A stretch of 47,792 nt of DNA from a virus, in the IMG/VR virus record IMGVR_UViG_3300025419_000004, positions 1-47,792 of that record, one strand, 5' to 3'. Numbering within the stretch: the first letter of the stretch is position 1; the number at the start of each line of letters is the position of its first letter. The notes under the pieces were generated by a model. It searched no databases and was not told where the DNA came from. It worked only from the letters and a program-made list of their open reading frames with translations. Shown piece after piece: positions 23,726-29,690 of this stretch. A program made the position numbers and the translations under genes.

Positions 23726-24291
23726 GGCCTGAAGTACCCCTCGACCAGCGTCTGCCGGTTGAACGTGTTGTACACCCATTCCCGCATCCCTTCCTGCAGC
23801 TTCTTGTGCCATTCCCCGAGGTTCCCAGTCGCCTCCCCCTTTTCCCTGGACAGGGCGACGTATTCCGGAAGGCTTCCGCACAGGCGAGCCAGGAAGAGGA
23901 ACAGCCAGCAGGGAGTCATGACCAGGGCCAGCTTGTCGGCCAGGGCGAGCCTCGAAACCGGATGCCCGTCCCTCTTGGCAAAGAAGCGGGAATGGTAGAG
24001 GCAGAAGTCGTGCCAGAAAAGCGGCTCGTCGCCGGGGCACGAGAACTCCGGACGCTTCACGAGGTCGAACAGCCAATGGGCTATCTGCGCCCCGAGTTCC
24101 GGATGGGTGCTCCCTTCCTCCCCGTCCATGTTCGGCTTGCCCCAATATCCGAGGTCGTGGACGAAGAAGCAGACCCACAGCCTCGGGTCGCGGGGGAACC
24201 CGAACAGCCTCCACCAGGCGCGGGCGACGAACAGGGGGTGGATCAGGAACTGGTGGTCCCCGAAAAGGATGCTTTTCGTCCCGACGTTCAT
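23722..24291 (-). CDS. HD-domain phosphohydrolase-like protein
   Basis: A 189-residue protein with metal-binding residues typical of the HD superfamily: His18 (FLIHPLFV), FFVHDLGYW with His45-Asp46, His63 and a later LALADKLA. Members hydrolyse nucleotides or nucleotide second messengers; which substrate applies here cannot be told. It overlaps both neighbours by ATGA and lies between a membrane protein and a methyltransferase. Confidence 0.72.
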   Translation of the reverse strand: MNVGTKSILFGDHQFLIHPLFVARAWWRLFGFPRDPRLWVCFFVHDLGYWGKPNMDGEEGSTHPELGAQIAHWLFDLVKRPEFSCPGDEPLFWHDFCLYHSRFFAKRDGHPVSRLALADKLALVMTPCWLFLFLARLCGSLPEYVALSREKGEATGNLGEWHKKLQEGMREWVYNTFNRQTLVEGYFRP

Positions 24292-24656
24292 TCCGAGAAT
24301 CCCTCGTAGCGGTGCCCGACCAGGCGGCACCGGTCCTCCAGCTTGTCCGAAGGGCACTGGTACACGTCCGACACGTTGGCCGTGAAGCTGGTGCCGGGGC
24401 GCAAGCGCCTGAAAAGCTCGGGATCGTTGACGATCATCCTCGACCCATCGTCGAACTGGATGACGATCTGATACACGTCCGTGGTGTATGCGGCATCGGG
24501 GGTGTACTTGAGGCTTACCACGGACGCCGGGGCCTGCCTCCGGGCCTCCTTCGTAAAGACCATCAATCCCAGCCATCGGGCGACGAGGGGAAAGAGGAGC
24601 GCAGCCAGGACCATCGTCGCAAGGAACACGGGGACTATCAGGTGCTTTGCCTTCAT
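24288..24656 (-). CDS. Membrane-anchored small protein
   Basis: A 122-residue protein with one or two N-terminal hydrophobic segments ([21 protein letters not shown]) and a soluble beta-rich C-terminal domain ([17 protein letters not shown]). ATG 24656 follows GGAAG closely and is preferred over an in-frame ATG at 24725. A GGACGGGC hairpin (24671-24689) sits just upstream. It is co-translated with the HD protein by an ATGA overlap. Function unknown. Confidence 0.62.
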   Translation of the reverse strand: MKAKHLIVPVFLATMVLAALLFPLVARWLGLMVFTKEARRQAPASVVSLKYTPDAAYTTDVYQIVIQFDDGSRMIVNDPELFRRLRPGTSFTANVSDVYQCPSDKLEDRCRLVGHRYEGFSE

Positions 24657-24670
24657 GTCGTCTTCCTTTC

Positions 24671-24689
24671 GGACGGGCTGGGCCCGTCC
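24671..24689 (-). terminator. GC-rich hairpin after the acyl carrier gene
   Basis: GGACGGGC and GCCCGTCC pair perfectly (8 bp) around a 3-nt loop. It lies between the acyl carrier protein stop (24750) and the next ribosome binding site. There is no U-run after it on the minus strand, so it may act as a weak terminator, an RNA-processing block or a translation modulator rather than a classical terminator. Confidence 0.4.
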
Positions 24690-24749
24690 AATGGCAAATA
24701 CCACGCCTTCGGGGAATGGCATCACTTGCGGATTGGCACTGGGACGGGG

Positions 24750-25196
24750 CTATTTGTCGTGGCTTTGCTTTTCGACCCGGGCATGCGCCCTGCGGAGGAT
24801 GTCCACGGCGGCCGCCACCAGGTCCGCGGCGGCCTCGTCCACGGTGGCCACATCCGTGGCTTGATTCGACAAGTCCCTGATGGCGTCGTCCAGGCCCCTT
24901 TCGCAGCGCTCCTCCGTGCTCGGCTTCTTCCGGCAAGCCTTCATCTTCGCCATGTGGGCGCTCTTTTCGACGTACGCAACGGCGTCCCCGAACGTCGTCA
25001 GCGCCTCCTCCTCCCCGTCCGCTATGTCGATGTCGAACTCCTCCTCGACCGCCAGCACGAGTGCCACGAGGTCGAACGAATCCGCGCCCATGTCGTCGAC
25101 GAAGCGGGCCGCGGGGGTGACGTCGCCCTCGTCGGGCCTGAGCTGCTCGACGACGATCTTCCTGAGCCTGTCCTCTATCGTGGGGAGCTTGTTCAT
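24750..25196 (-). CDS. Acyl carrier protein with C-terminal extension
   Basis: A 148-residue protein whose first 80 residues match acyl carrier proteins: IEDRLRKIVVEQL, then DDMGADSFDLVALVLAVEEEF, with Ser40 as the expected phosphopantetheine site in DSF (DSL in most ACPs). Residues 80-148 are an extra helical tail not present in standard ACPs. ACPs need a host phosphopantetheinyl transferase. No fatty-acid or polyketide enzyme is in the window, so its use is unknown; binding a host partner or acylating a phage product are options. Confidence 0.85.
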   Translation of the reverse strand: MNKLPTIEDRLRKIVVEQLRPDEGDVTPAARFVDDMGADSFDLVALVLAVEEEFDIDIADGEEEALTTFGDAVAYVEKSAHMAKMKACRKKPSTEERCERGLDDAIRDLSNQATDVATVDEAAADLVAAAVDILRRAHARVEKQSHDK

Positions 25197-25206
25197 GCCG
25201 TTCTCC

Positions 25207-25425
25207 TTATCTGGTTGTCCCATGTTCCTTCAGGTCGGCCCTGGCGGCGGCTATGGCGTCCTTCGTCACGGGGGTCGGGCATATTGCCCGCAGTCCCTCG
25301 GGCCCCCGGCCTATCGCCTTCCGGAAGCCCGGGGCATGCAGCTCGACGAACTCGATCACGTCCTCCCGGTCGCCCTCGTAGAACCCGAAGTCCCAGCCGG
25401 GGCCCGTGGCGTGCCATATCCTCAT
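25207..25425 (-). CDS. Small hypothetical protein (72 aa)
   Basis: A 72-residue protein (RIWHATGPGWDFGFYEGDRE, then a helical C-terminus with TKDAIAAARADLKEH). The start at 25425 follows GGAGGAAGGGCA. It is 10 nt upstream of the acyl carrier gene and likely co-transcribed with it. No motif recognised. Confidence 0.6.
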   Translation of the reverse strand: MRIWHATGPGWDFGFYEGDREDVIEFVELHAPGFRKAIGRGPEGLRAICPTPVTKDAIAAARADLKEHGTTR

Positions 25426-25481
25426 TGCCCTTCCTCCTTTTCCAACGCTTCCCGACACGATCTTCTGATCGCACAATACCC

Positions 25482-25919
25482 CTAGATTGGCTCCCCAAAG
25501 GCCCATAAATCCTGGTCTTCTACCTCTAGCTCGTCCAACCCGTGGTACCACAGCACTGTATTGGGCTCCAGCCGCAATTTTTTGAATTCGTCCCATTCCC
25601 AAAGCCGGGCGAACATCCGATTGCCCTTGAACATCGCATGTACGTCCACCATCCTTGACTCGCCCGACCAGAAATCCACCATCAGCCAAAACGGCTTGAT
25701 GGGGGTGGCTTGCCTTATCGCATAGGGCCCATGCCTTTTGATTGCCCGCGGGGCGATGGCAACCCCGGCTTTTTTGTTCCTTAACTCCTGAGGGGCCGGG
25801 ATTTTGACCATAGGCTTTCCGTATTGAGAGAGCAGCCAGTTGTCGTACATCAGACTTCGCACCGTCTTCTCTCCGCCTACTGGCATTTCGAACCAGTCCT
25901 TTATCTGCCCGATGCGCAC
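25482..25919 (-). CDS. DUF2442-like protein
   Basis: A 145-residue protein whose second half fits DUF2442: FWLMVDFWSGESRMVDV, then FARLWEWDEFKKLRLEPNTV and a final LWYHGLDEL. DUF2442 proteins are commonly paired with DUF4160 proteins, and the gene directly upstream is one. Such pairs have been suspected to be toxin-antitoxin-like, without proof here. It uses a GTG start 1 nt after the upstream stop, and its base composition is more AT-rich than neighbours, hinting at transfer. Confidence 0.68.
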   Translation of the reverse strand: MRIGQIKDWFEMPVGGEKTVRSLMYDNWLLSQYGKPMVKIPAPQELRNKKAGVAIAPRAIKRHGPYAIRQATPIKPFWLMVDFWSGESRMVDVHAMFKGNRMFARLWEWDEFKKLRLEPNTVLWYHGLDELEVEDQDLWAFGEPI

Positions 25920-25920
25920 G

Positions 25921-26133
25921 CTAGACAGAACTCCTCTCCCCCCTTTCCGTGGGCTTCAAATCCCATATGTTTATGGAGTAGGTCGTTCCTTTACCGGATC
26001 CCTCCCCGATTCTCACATGGAAGTGCGGGGGGTTGTGCTCCTTAGGAGGGTACTGAATCCTGAAACTCATCCCATTCCATCTGGAGACTTCTGGAAAGGC
26101 GCGTTTGCGAAGAAGGAAATTCTTGAGGATCAT
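25921..26133 (-). CDS. DUF4160-like protein
   Basis: A 70-residue protein with the DUF4160 signature PPHFHVRIG preceded by MSFRIQYPPKEHN. The family usually runs to about 80 residues, so this is near full length. It overlaps the upstream DUF262 gene by ATGA and is followed 1 nt later by the DUF2442-like gene. Together they form a compact two-gene cassette in the middle of a phage operon. Confidence 0.7.
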   Translation of the reverse strand: MILKNFLLRKRAFPEVSRWNGMSFRIQYPPKEHNPPHFHVRIGEGSGKGTTYSINIWDLKPTERGERSSV

Positions 26134-26969
26134 CCCGTCTCCTGGTTTTTGCCCGACTCTTCTGCCTTCAATGCCTCCTGGTACAGCCTCCTGGCATTGG
26201 CCACGTGCTCCTCGGTCTGCGGCACGCCGCACTCGTTGATGGCCAGGAAGAGCCACAGGATGTCGGACCTCTTGACCCGGGCCGAGTCGAGCATGCAAGT
26301 CTGGACGTGCATCTCCGCGAAGGCCAGCTTGTCCTCGCGGGACAACTGGGCCCACAGCTTCCCCTCGTACCGGAACCTCCCCTCCATGAAGTCCAGGACG
26401 GCCCGGATGCGCTGCTTCCCGTCCACGACCTCCAGCCTGTTCTCGGGGTAGGGATGCTCCACGAAGACGAACTTCCCGATGTCGGTCCGGTTGAGTATGG
26501 AGCGGATCAGGCGCTGCTTGTCCTTCAGGGTCCAGGCGTAGTCCCTCTGGTACTCGGGGTTCTCGATGAGCCCCCTGCGATAGCAGGTGAAGGCGAGGCT
26601 GCGGAGGTCCGTGGAGGAGTACTGGGCGTGGATGCGGGGGCGGGAGAACCTGGTCCTTTCCTCCGCCGCGAGGGGGGCGAGGTCCACCCACCAGACGATG
26701 CGGGGCTTCCGTCCGGCGTCGTAGAGCTTCCCGTAGATTTTCCCCTTGTCGTGGTAGCTGATGTGGTAGCGCACGCCGCCGTCGAGGACCTCCTCCACCC
26801 TGGCGTCGGCGAGCGCCCCGTACACGACCTTTTCGCCCACGGAATAGACGTACGTGGGGTCGCGGGGGACGTGGTCGTCGGCATGGCGGGTCTGCCACTG
26901 CCCGTGCTCCTCCCTCAGGAGGCCCTCGTAGGTCTCGGGTTCTTCCGGCGCTTTCGATTTCCTGGCCAT
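26130..26969 (-). CDS. DUF262/ParB-like protein with N-terminal extension
   Basis: A 279-residue protein. Residues 135-200 match the DUF262 core found in GmrS/GmrSD-type and ParB-like proteins: NPEYQRDYAWTLKDKQRLI, then EVVDGKQRIRAVLDF. DUF262 domains bind or hydrolyse nucleotides and often occur in DNA-modification-dependent defence enzymes; no DUF1524 nuclease part is present. Residues 40-75 look like an SH3/Tudor-type beta barrel. Possible roles are interference with host restriction or exclusion of rivals, both inferred. Confidence 0.72.
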   Translation of the reverse strand: MARKSKAPEEPETYEGLLREEHGQWQTRHADDHVPRDPTYVYSVGEKVVYGALADARVEEVLDGGVRYHISYHDKGKIYGKLYDAGRKPRIVWWVDLAPLAAEERTRFSRPRIHAQYSSTDLRSLAFTCYRRGLIENPEYQRDYAWTLKDKQRLIRSILNRTDIGKFVFVEHPYPENRLEVVDGKQRIRAVLDFMEGRFRYEGKLWAQLSREDKLAFAEMHVQTCMLDSARVKRSDILWLFLAINECGVPQTEEHVANARRLYQEALKAEESGKNQETG

Positions 26970-26987
26970 GCCCTTCCTTCCTCCCGT

Positions 26988-27302
26988 CTACGTCTTGATT
27001 ATGACGGCCCGCTCGGCCCTGTCGCATTCCCACGGATCGCAATATTCGGTCCAGTTGCTCCCCGTGTCCACGGCGGACCTAGCCTTCCTGTGCTCCATGT
27101 GCTTCAGGACCGCGAACGGGGGGCCGAAGCCATGGTGCATGTCCTCCTCGGCGAGCACCAGGAGGTCGCCTTCCTTCTCCTCCAGCTCGGAGAGCGTCCG
27201 GATGAGGTCGCTGAGGCGCACCTCGATCTGTTCGACCGTGTCCCCCGCCTGGTTCTCGGACGTGCCGACAACGTGGTAGTGCGGCGGCTTGCGGAATTCC
27301 AT
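26988..27302 (-). CDS. Hypothetical protein (104 aa)
   Basis: A 104-residue protein with a helical middle (EQIEVRLSDLIRTLSELEEK) and a C-terminal His/Trp-rich segment (EEDMHHGFGPPFAVL). GGGAGGAAGTAT precedes ATG 27302. It leads the unit including the DUF262, DUF4160 and DUF2442 genes. No motif recognised. Confidence 0.6.
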   Translation of the reverse strand: MEFRKPPHYHVVGTSENQAGDTVEQIEVRLSDLIRTLSELEEKEGDLLVLAEEDMHHGFGPPFAVLKHMEHRKARSAVDTGSNWTEYCDPWECDRAERAVIIKT

Positions 27303-27326
27303 ATACTTCCTCCCGGTTAACGTCGT

Positions 27327-27342
27327 CCGTCGAGATCGACGG
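27327..27342 (-). promoter_or_regulatory. Perfect inverted repeat in the 5' region of the DUF262 unit
   Basis: CCGTCGA and TCGACGG form a 7-bp stem with a 2-nt loop in the 58-nt gap before the gene at 27302. It is followed by the ribosome binding site. It may be an operator or a leader hairpin; there is no U-run for a terminator. A weak TATATAG lies next to it. Confidence 0.35.
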
Positions 27343-27360
27343 CTATATAGACACGTAATA

Positions 27361-27744
27361 CTACGCCCGTGCCTCGAAGTTCGGGGACGACAGGAAGCAG
27401 CGGGCGACGAACTCGTGGGTCACCCTGAACTTGCCGTCCTTCCCGAACTGGACGAACTGGTTCTCCTCGTCCTGCAGCCATTCGAGGGTGCCGGGCTGGG
27501 CATGCCGCAGGCCGTTGAAGGTGTAATCCTCATGCCCCTCGGGCTTGTTGGCCAGGTAGAACCTGTTGAGCTGTTTGAACGTGAACGGGAACCACCCGAC
27601 ACGCTCCTGGCAGAAAGCGACGATGTAGTTGGCCGAGACCTCCGTCTCGCTGTTCCCGAACGCATCCCAGAAATGGGTCGATGCGTCGATGTCCGAGGGC
27701 CGGATCGGGTACGCTGCGTCCTTTTCGTCCAAGACGTGCTTCAT
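27361..27744 (-). CDS. Hypothetical protein (127 aa)
   Basis: A 127-residue mixed alpha/beta protein (FWDAFGNSETEVSANYIVAF, then FPFTFKQLNRFYLANKP). It resembles small phage proteins with a winged-helix or partner-binding look, but no motif supports that. The ATG overlaps the upstream stop by ATGA. GAAAGGAAGG lies before the start. Function unknown. Confidence 0.6.
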   Translation of the reverse strand: MKHVLDEKDAAYPIRPSDIDASTHFWDAFGNSETEVSANYIVAFCQERVGWFPFTFKQLNRFYLANKPEGHEDYTFNGLRHAQPGTLEWLQDEENQFVQFGKDGKFRVTHEFVARCFLSSPNFEARA

Positions 27745-28010
27745 GGGCTTCCTTCCTTTCTGACAAGCTGCCCGATGATGTCGAAATGCGAGTCGGGATA
27801 GCTCCTCAGGTCGTTGATCGCCTTCCAGCAGTAGGCACGCTGCCTGCCGGACCATCCCAGCCAGCTTACCTGCACCCATGCCGCCACCGTCCAGCGGTCC
27901 CGGAGGGCGACGTAGTACAGGCCGGGCTTCCGCACGGTCTCCCTGGACAGGCCGTGGTCCTTCGCAAAGCCGTCGTCGAGCCTTTTCAATGCATCCTTGA
28001 GCCTTCCCAT
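27741..28010 (-). CDS. Hypothetical protein (89 aa)
   Basis: An 89-residue protein with a basic helical N-terminus (GRLKDALKRLDDGFAKDHGL) and aromatic middle (VAAWVQVSWLGWSGRQRAY). ATG 28010 follows GGAGA at good spacing and is preferred over an in-frame TTG at 28028. It is the first gene after the promoter at 28116-28150, with a leader of about 100 nt. Confidence 0.58.
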   Translation of the reverse strand: MGRLKDALKRLDDGFAKDHGLSRETVRKPGLYYVALRDRWTVAAWVQVSWLGWSGRQRAYCWKAINDLRSYPDSHFDIIGQLVRKEGSP

Positions 28011-28115
28011 AATGTCTCCGTTCGCCAAGCCCGGAGTCTCGCCCCCTTCGATCCTGCGGGGTCCTTGCCTCCCTTGCTCCGAGTCTCGTGGCCCGCCTTA
28101 GATGCCTTCAACAGT

Positions 28116-28150
28116 AGTATACATCGGCGGGAGGGCAAATCACAGGGATT
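28116..28150 (-). promoter_or_regulatory. Phage promoter, AATCCC / TATACT type
   Basis: Minus strand: AATCCCTGTGATTT starts at 28150 and TATACT spans 28121-28116, again 29 nt apart. It is followed by TACTGTTGAAGG and a leader of about 100 nt before the gene at 28010. This copy matches the consensus almost fully. Confidence 0.65.
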
Positions 28151-28162
28151 TTTTGTGCCAGC

Positions 28163-28180
28163 GTGGTAGGGGCCTACCAC
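28163..28180 (-). terminator. Strong palindrome between two transcription units
   Basis: GTGGTAGG and CCTACCAC form a perfect 8-bp stem with a 2-nt loop, 18 nt after the stop of the gene at 28198-28599. The neighbouring ACCACA/TGTGGT can pair with part of it in an alternative fold. No U-run follows on the minus strand, so termination is likely but not certain. The promoter of the next unit begins 13 nt beyond. Confidence 0.4.
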
Positions 28181-28197
28181 AAGTGTGGTGGGCGGGC

Positions 28198-28599
28198 CTA
28201 CGGGATGTCGAGGTCGGACGGGGAGCCCCCGATGCCGCTGGCGTCCATGTCGAGGGGGCTGGGGGTGCCGTCGAGGAAAGACGTCAGCGCCGCAAAAAAC
28301 CGCGCCAGCTTGACGTCCCCCTCACGGGCAAATATCTCTTTTGGCGTGCGGATCGTATTGGGCAGGTCGCCCTTTCCCGCAAGCTTCCACCCCTTGAGCG
28401 AGGGATCGTACGGAGTCAGGTCTATCCACCATCCCTGCCAATGGTCGGATTTTAGTGTTCTTATGCCTAGTGCGGGCAAGGCCTTGTCCCAAAGCGCTTC
28501 GGGGGGATTGTGAATACGAATGTGATGTTCAAGCCCTCGATCCTCCTCCCAACCTTTGGTGGGCCATTTCTTTGGGTCGAAGATGATGCGCTCTTTCAC
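28198..28599 (-). CDS. Hypothetical protein (133 aa)
   Basis: A 133-residue protein with Trp-rich segments (PKKWPTKGWEEDRG, SDHWQGWWIDLTP) and a Pro/Ser/Asp-rich tail. It overlaps the upstream gene by ATGA. Base composition is slightly less GC-rich than average for the window. No domain recognised. Confidence 0.6.
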   Translation of the reverse strand: MKERIIFDPKKWPTKGWEEDRGLEHHIRIHNPPEALWDKALPALGIRTLKSDHWQGWWIDLTPYDPSLKGWKLAGKGDLPNTIRTPKEIFAREGDVKLARFFAALTSFLDGTPSPLDMDASGIGGSPSDLDIP

Positions 28600-28991
28600 C
28601 TTTTGAACCCTTCCTTGACAAGGGCTAGGGCTACACGGCTGGAAATGGGAAGGCTGAAACAGCCCTTCGGCTTTTCGACGTAACCAAGTTTCACGAGCTC
28701 TTTGTCGGTCAGTTCTCGACCCCTGGCCTTGGCGGCTGCTTCGGCGGCGTCAACCGCCGCAATCATCTTTTTCGCCGCCACCACCTGCTTGGCAATCTTC
28801 GTTGTTGGCTTCGTCTCGGGAAACGCCGGAAGCTCGACGAACCCAAGCTCCTCAAGCATCTCCTCGTCGGTGGGATGACGACCCTCGGCGGCGGCTTTTG
28901 CTTTGAAAGCGGCGAAAAGAGCGTCGTGGTCGGCATAGACCCCCTTCGCTTCCATCGCCCGCTTCGCGGTCTTTGCGATCCGTTTTGCCAT
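28596..28991 (-). CDS. Lys/Ala-rich protein with two internal repeats
   Basis: A 131-residue helical protein, rich in Lys and Ala. Two related segments are visible: AAAEGRHPTDEEMLEELGFV and AAKARGRELTDKELVKLGYV, about 55 residues apart, each ending in a short turn with Pro. This internal repeat suggests two copies of a small helical DNA- or protein-binding unit. It is the first gene after the promoter at 29015-29049; GGTGGAGGG precedes its ATG. Confidence 0.65.
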   Translation of the reverse strand: MAKRIAKTAKRAMEAKGVYADHDALFAAFKAKAAAEGRHPTDEEMLEELGFVELPAFPETKPTTKIAKQVVAAKKMIAAVDAAEAAAKARGRELTDKELVKLGYVEKPKGCFSLPISSRVALALVKEGFKR

Positions 28992-29014
28992 GGTGTCTTT
29001 TTCCCTCCACCTAC

Positions 29015-29049
29015 ATTATACACCGTAAAGCTAGGGTTTTTCAGGGATT
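29015..29049 (-). promoter_or_regulatory. Phage promoter, AATCCC / TATAAT type, after the tRNA cluster
   Basis: Minus strand: AATCCCTGAAAAACCC starts at 29049 and TATAAT spans 29020-29015, 29 nt apart. The -10 is followed by GTAGGTGGAGGG, so the ribosome binding site starts near +1. It begins 9 nt beyond the 3' end of the last tRNA. Confidence 0.7.
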
Positions 29050-29057
29050 TTAAGGCT

Positions 29058-29131
29058 TGGTTCCGGGAGGAGGAATCGAACCTCCATAGCGAGTTTCAAG
29101 GGCTCGCGGCCTACCATTAGCCGACCCCGGA
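29058..29131 (-). tRNA. tRNA-Gln (TTG), C at position 33
   Basis: A full cloverleaf can be drawn with CCA encoded: acceptor TCCGGGG/TCCCGGA, D-arm GGCT-AATGGTA-GGCC, T-arm GGAGG-TTCGATT-CCTCC. The anticodon arm is CGAGC-CCTTGAA-ACTCG with a mismatch at its last pair, giving anticodon TTG (Gln). Position 33, almost always T, is C. A TGA (Ser) reading is ruled out by the lack of a long variable arm. Confidence 0.72.
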
Positions 29132-29140
29132 ATGACCACG

Positions 29141-29176
29141 ATGATGGACGCAATGCCTGATAGCGTCCACCATCAT
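29141..29176. repeat. Inverted repeat between tRNA-Gln and tRNA-Thr(TGT)
   Basis: ATGATGGACGC (29141-29151) pairs with GCGTCC-acc-ATCAT (29163-29176), an 11-bp stem with a 3-nt bulge and an 11-nt loop. It fills the spacer between two tRNAs and may be an RNA-processing or termination structure. Confidence 0.45.
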
Positions 29177-29188
29177 GAACGTTAAGCC

Positions 29189-29276
29189 TGGAGCTGGCGG
29201 AGGGAGTCGAACCCCCGTGGGGCCGTGGCCCTTCCGCTTACAAGGCGGATGCGGTCGACCGCTGCGCCACGCCAGC
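29189..29276 (-). tRNA. tRNA-Thr (TGT) with a long variable arm
   Basis: Cloverleaf with acceptor GCTGGCG/CGCCAGC, discriminator T, encoded CCA, D-arm GCG..CGC, anticodon arm TCCGC-CTTGTAA-GCGGA (anticodon TGT) and T-arm GGGGG-TTCGACT-CCCTC. Between anticodon and T arms are 16 nt that include GGGC-CACG-GCCC, a 4-bp hairpin. Threonine tRNAs normally have 4-5 nt there; long arms mark Ser, Leu and Tyr tRNAs. Confidence 0.8.
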
Positions 29277-29281
29277 AAAGC

Positions 29282-29355
29282 TGGAGCTGCCTGGGAGAAT
29301 CGGACTCCCGTGACTAGCTTACCAAGCTAACGCACTGCCACTGTGCTAAGGCAGC
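29282..29355 (-). tRNA. tRNA-Thr (GGT), C at position 55
   Basis: Acceptor GCTGCCT/AGGCAGC, discriminator T, CCA encoded. D-arm GCAC-AGTGGCA-GTGC, anticodon arm TTAGC-TTGGTAA-GCTAG with anticodon GGT, T-arm GGGAG-TCCGATT-CTCCC. The T-loop starts TCC instead of the near-universal TTC, so the usual pseudouridine at 55 is replaced by C, which could pair with G18. Confidence 0.8.
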
Positions 29356-29450
29356 AAAAACTTATGTTCACACAGCATCAAAAACTTATGTCCACACAGC
29401 ATCAAAAACTTGCGTTCGCACAGCATAATAGGCTTGCGTTCGCACGAAAC
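29356..29450. repeat. Four tandem 24-nt repeats between two threonine tRNAs
   Basis: Three full 24-nt units (29356-29379, 29380-29403, 29404-29427) start with AAAAACTT and end with CACAGCAT plus one base; units 1 and 2 differ by one base. A diverged fourth unit (29428-29450) starts ATAGGCTTGCGTTCGCAC. There are no unique spacers, so this is not a CRISPR array. Units 3 and 4 contain the hairpin TGCGTTCGCA. They fill the whole gap between tRNA-Thr(GGT) and tRNA-Thr(CGT). Confidence 0.8.
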
Positions 29451-29526
29451 TGGAGCTGGCGAGAGGGTTTGGGCCTCCGACCTCTGCATTACGGGTGCAG
29501 CGCTCTACCAACTGAGCTACGCCAGC
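29451..29526 (-). tRNA. tRNA-Thr (CGT), C at positions 33, 54 and 55
   Basis: Acceptor GCTGGCG/CGCCAGC, discriminator T, CCA encoded, D-arm GCTC-AGTTGGTA-GAGC, anticodon arm CTGCA-CCCGTAA-TGCAG with anticodon CGT, T-arm GGAGG-CCCAAAC-CCTCT. T33, T54 and T55 are all replaced by C while the stems remain intact. Confidence 0.75.
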
Positions 29527-29532
29527 AAATCC

Positions 29533-29607
29533 TGGTGGTTCCGTAGGGACTTAAACCCCAATCTCTCGCTAATCGGGCGAGGGTCCTGGTTATTGGACGA
29601 CGGAACC
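29533..29607 (-). tRNA. Atypical tRNA, apparent anticodon GAT, altered D- and T-loops
   Basis: Acceptor GGTTCCG/CGGAACC, discriminator A, CCA encoded. D-arm GTCC-AATAACCA-GGAC lacks the G18-G19 pair; T-arm TGGGG-TTTAAGT-CCCTA has T at 56 in place of C. Anticodon arm CTCGC-CCGATTA-GCGAG gives GAT (Ile) with C33 and T37. G19 to A and C56 to T together would keep base pairing. Body resembles Glu-type tRNAs. Identity is uncertain; it may be a decaying or specialised tRNA. Confidence 0.55.
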
Positions 29608-29614
29608 ACGATCT

Positions 29615-29690
29615 TGGTTGGCGTGGTGGGAGTCGAACCCAACCGCCTCAGTCTTATCAGGACTGCGCTCCACCGACGAGCTGCACGCCA
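29615..29690 (-). tRNA. tRNA-Ile (GAT)
   Basis: Acceptor TGGCGTG/CACGCCA, discriminator A, CCA encoded. D-arm GCTC-GTCGGTG-GAGC, anticodon arm CAGTC-CTGATAA-GACTG with anticodon GAT and normal T33, T-arm TTGGG-TTCGACT-CCCAC with a mismatch at its first pair. It is the first tRNA in transcription order. The coding gene upstream ends inside it (stop at 29657). Confidence 0.82.

Noticed and set aside
23726-24214. N-terminal extension of the methyltransferase at 23030-23725
   Set aside because: The extra part is the out-of-frame shadow of the HD-domain gene; the ATG at 23725 with ATGA overlap is a better start.
28163-28180. Classical Rho-independent terminator
   Set aside because: The palindrome is strong but lacks a U-run on either strand in the right place; kept only as a possible terminator.
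29058-29131. tRNA-Ser (TGA) reading of the first tRNA
   Set aside because: Shifting the anticodon by one base breaks the anticodon stem, and there is no long variable arm.
29189-29276. tRNA-Tyr (GTA) reading based on the long variable arm
   Set aside because: The stem TCCGC/GCGGA fixes the loop as CTTGTAA, so the anticodon is TGT.
29356-29450. CRISPR array
   Set aside because: The 24-nt units are directly adjacent without unique spacers, and no cas genes are nearby.
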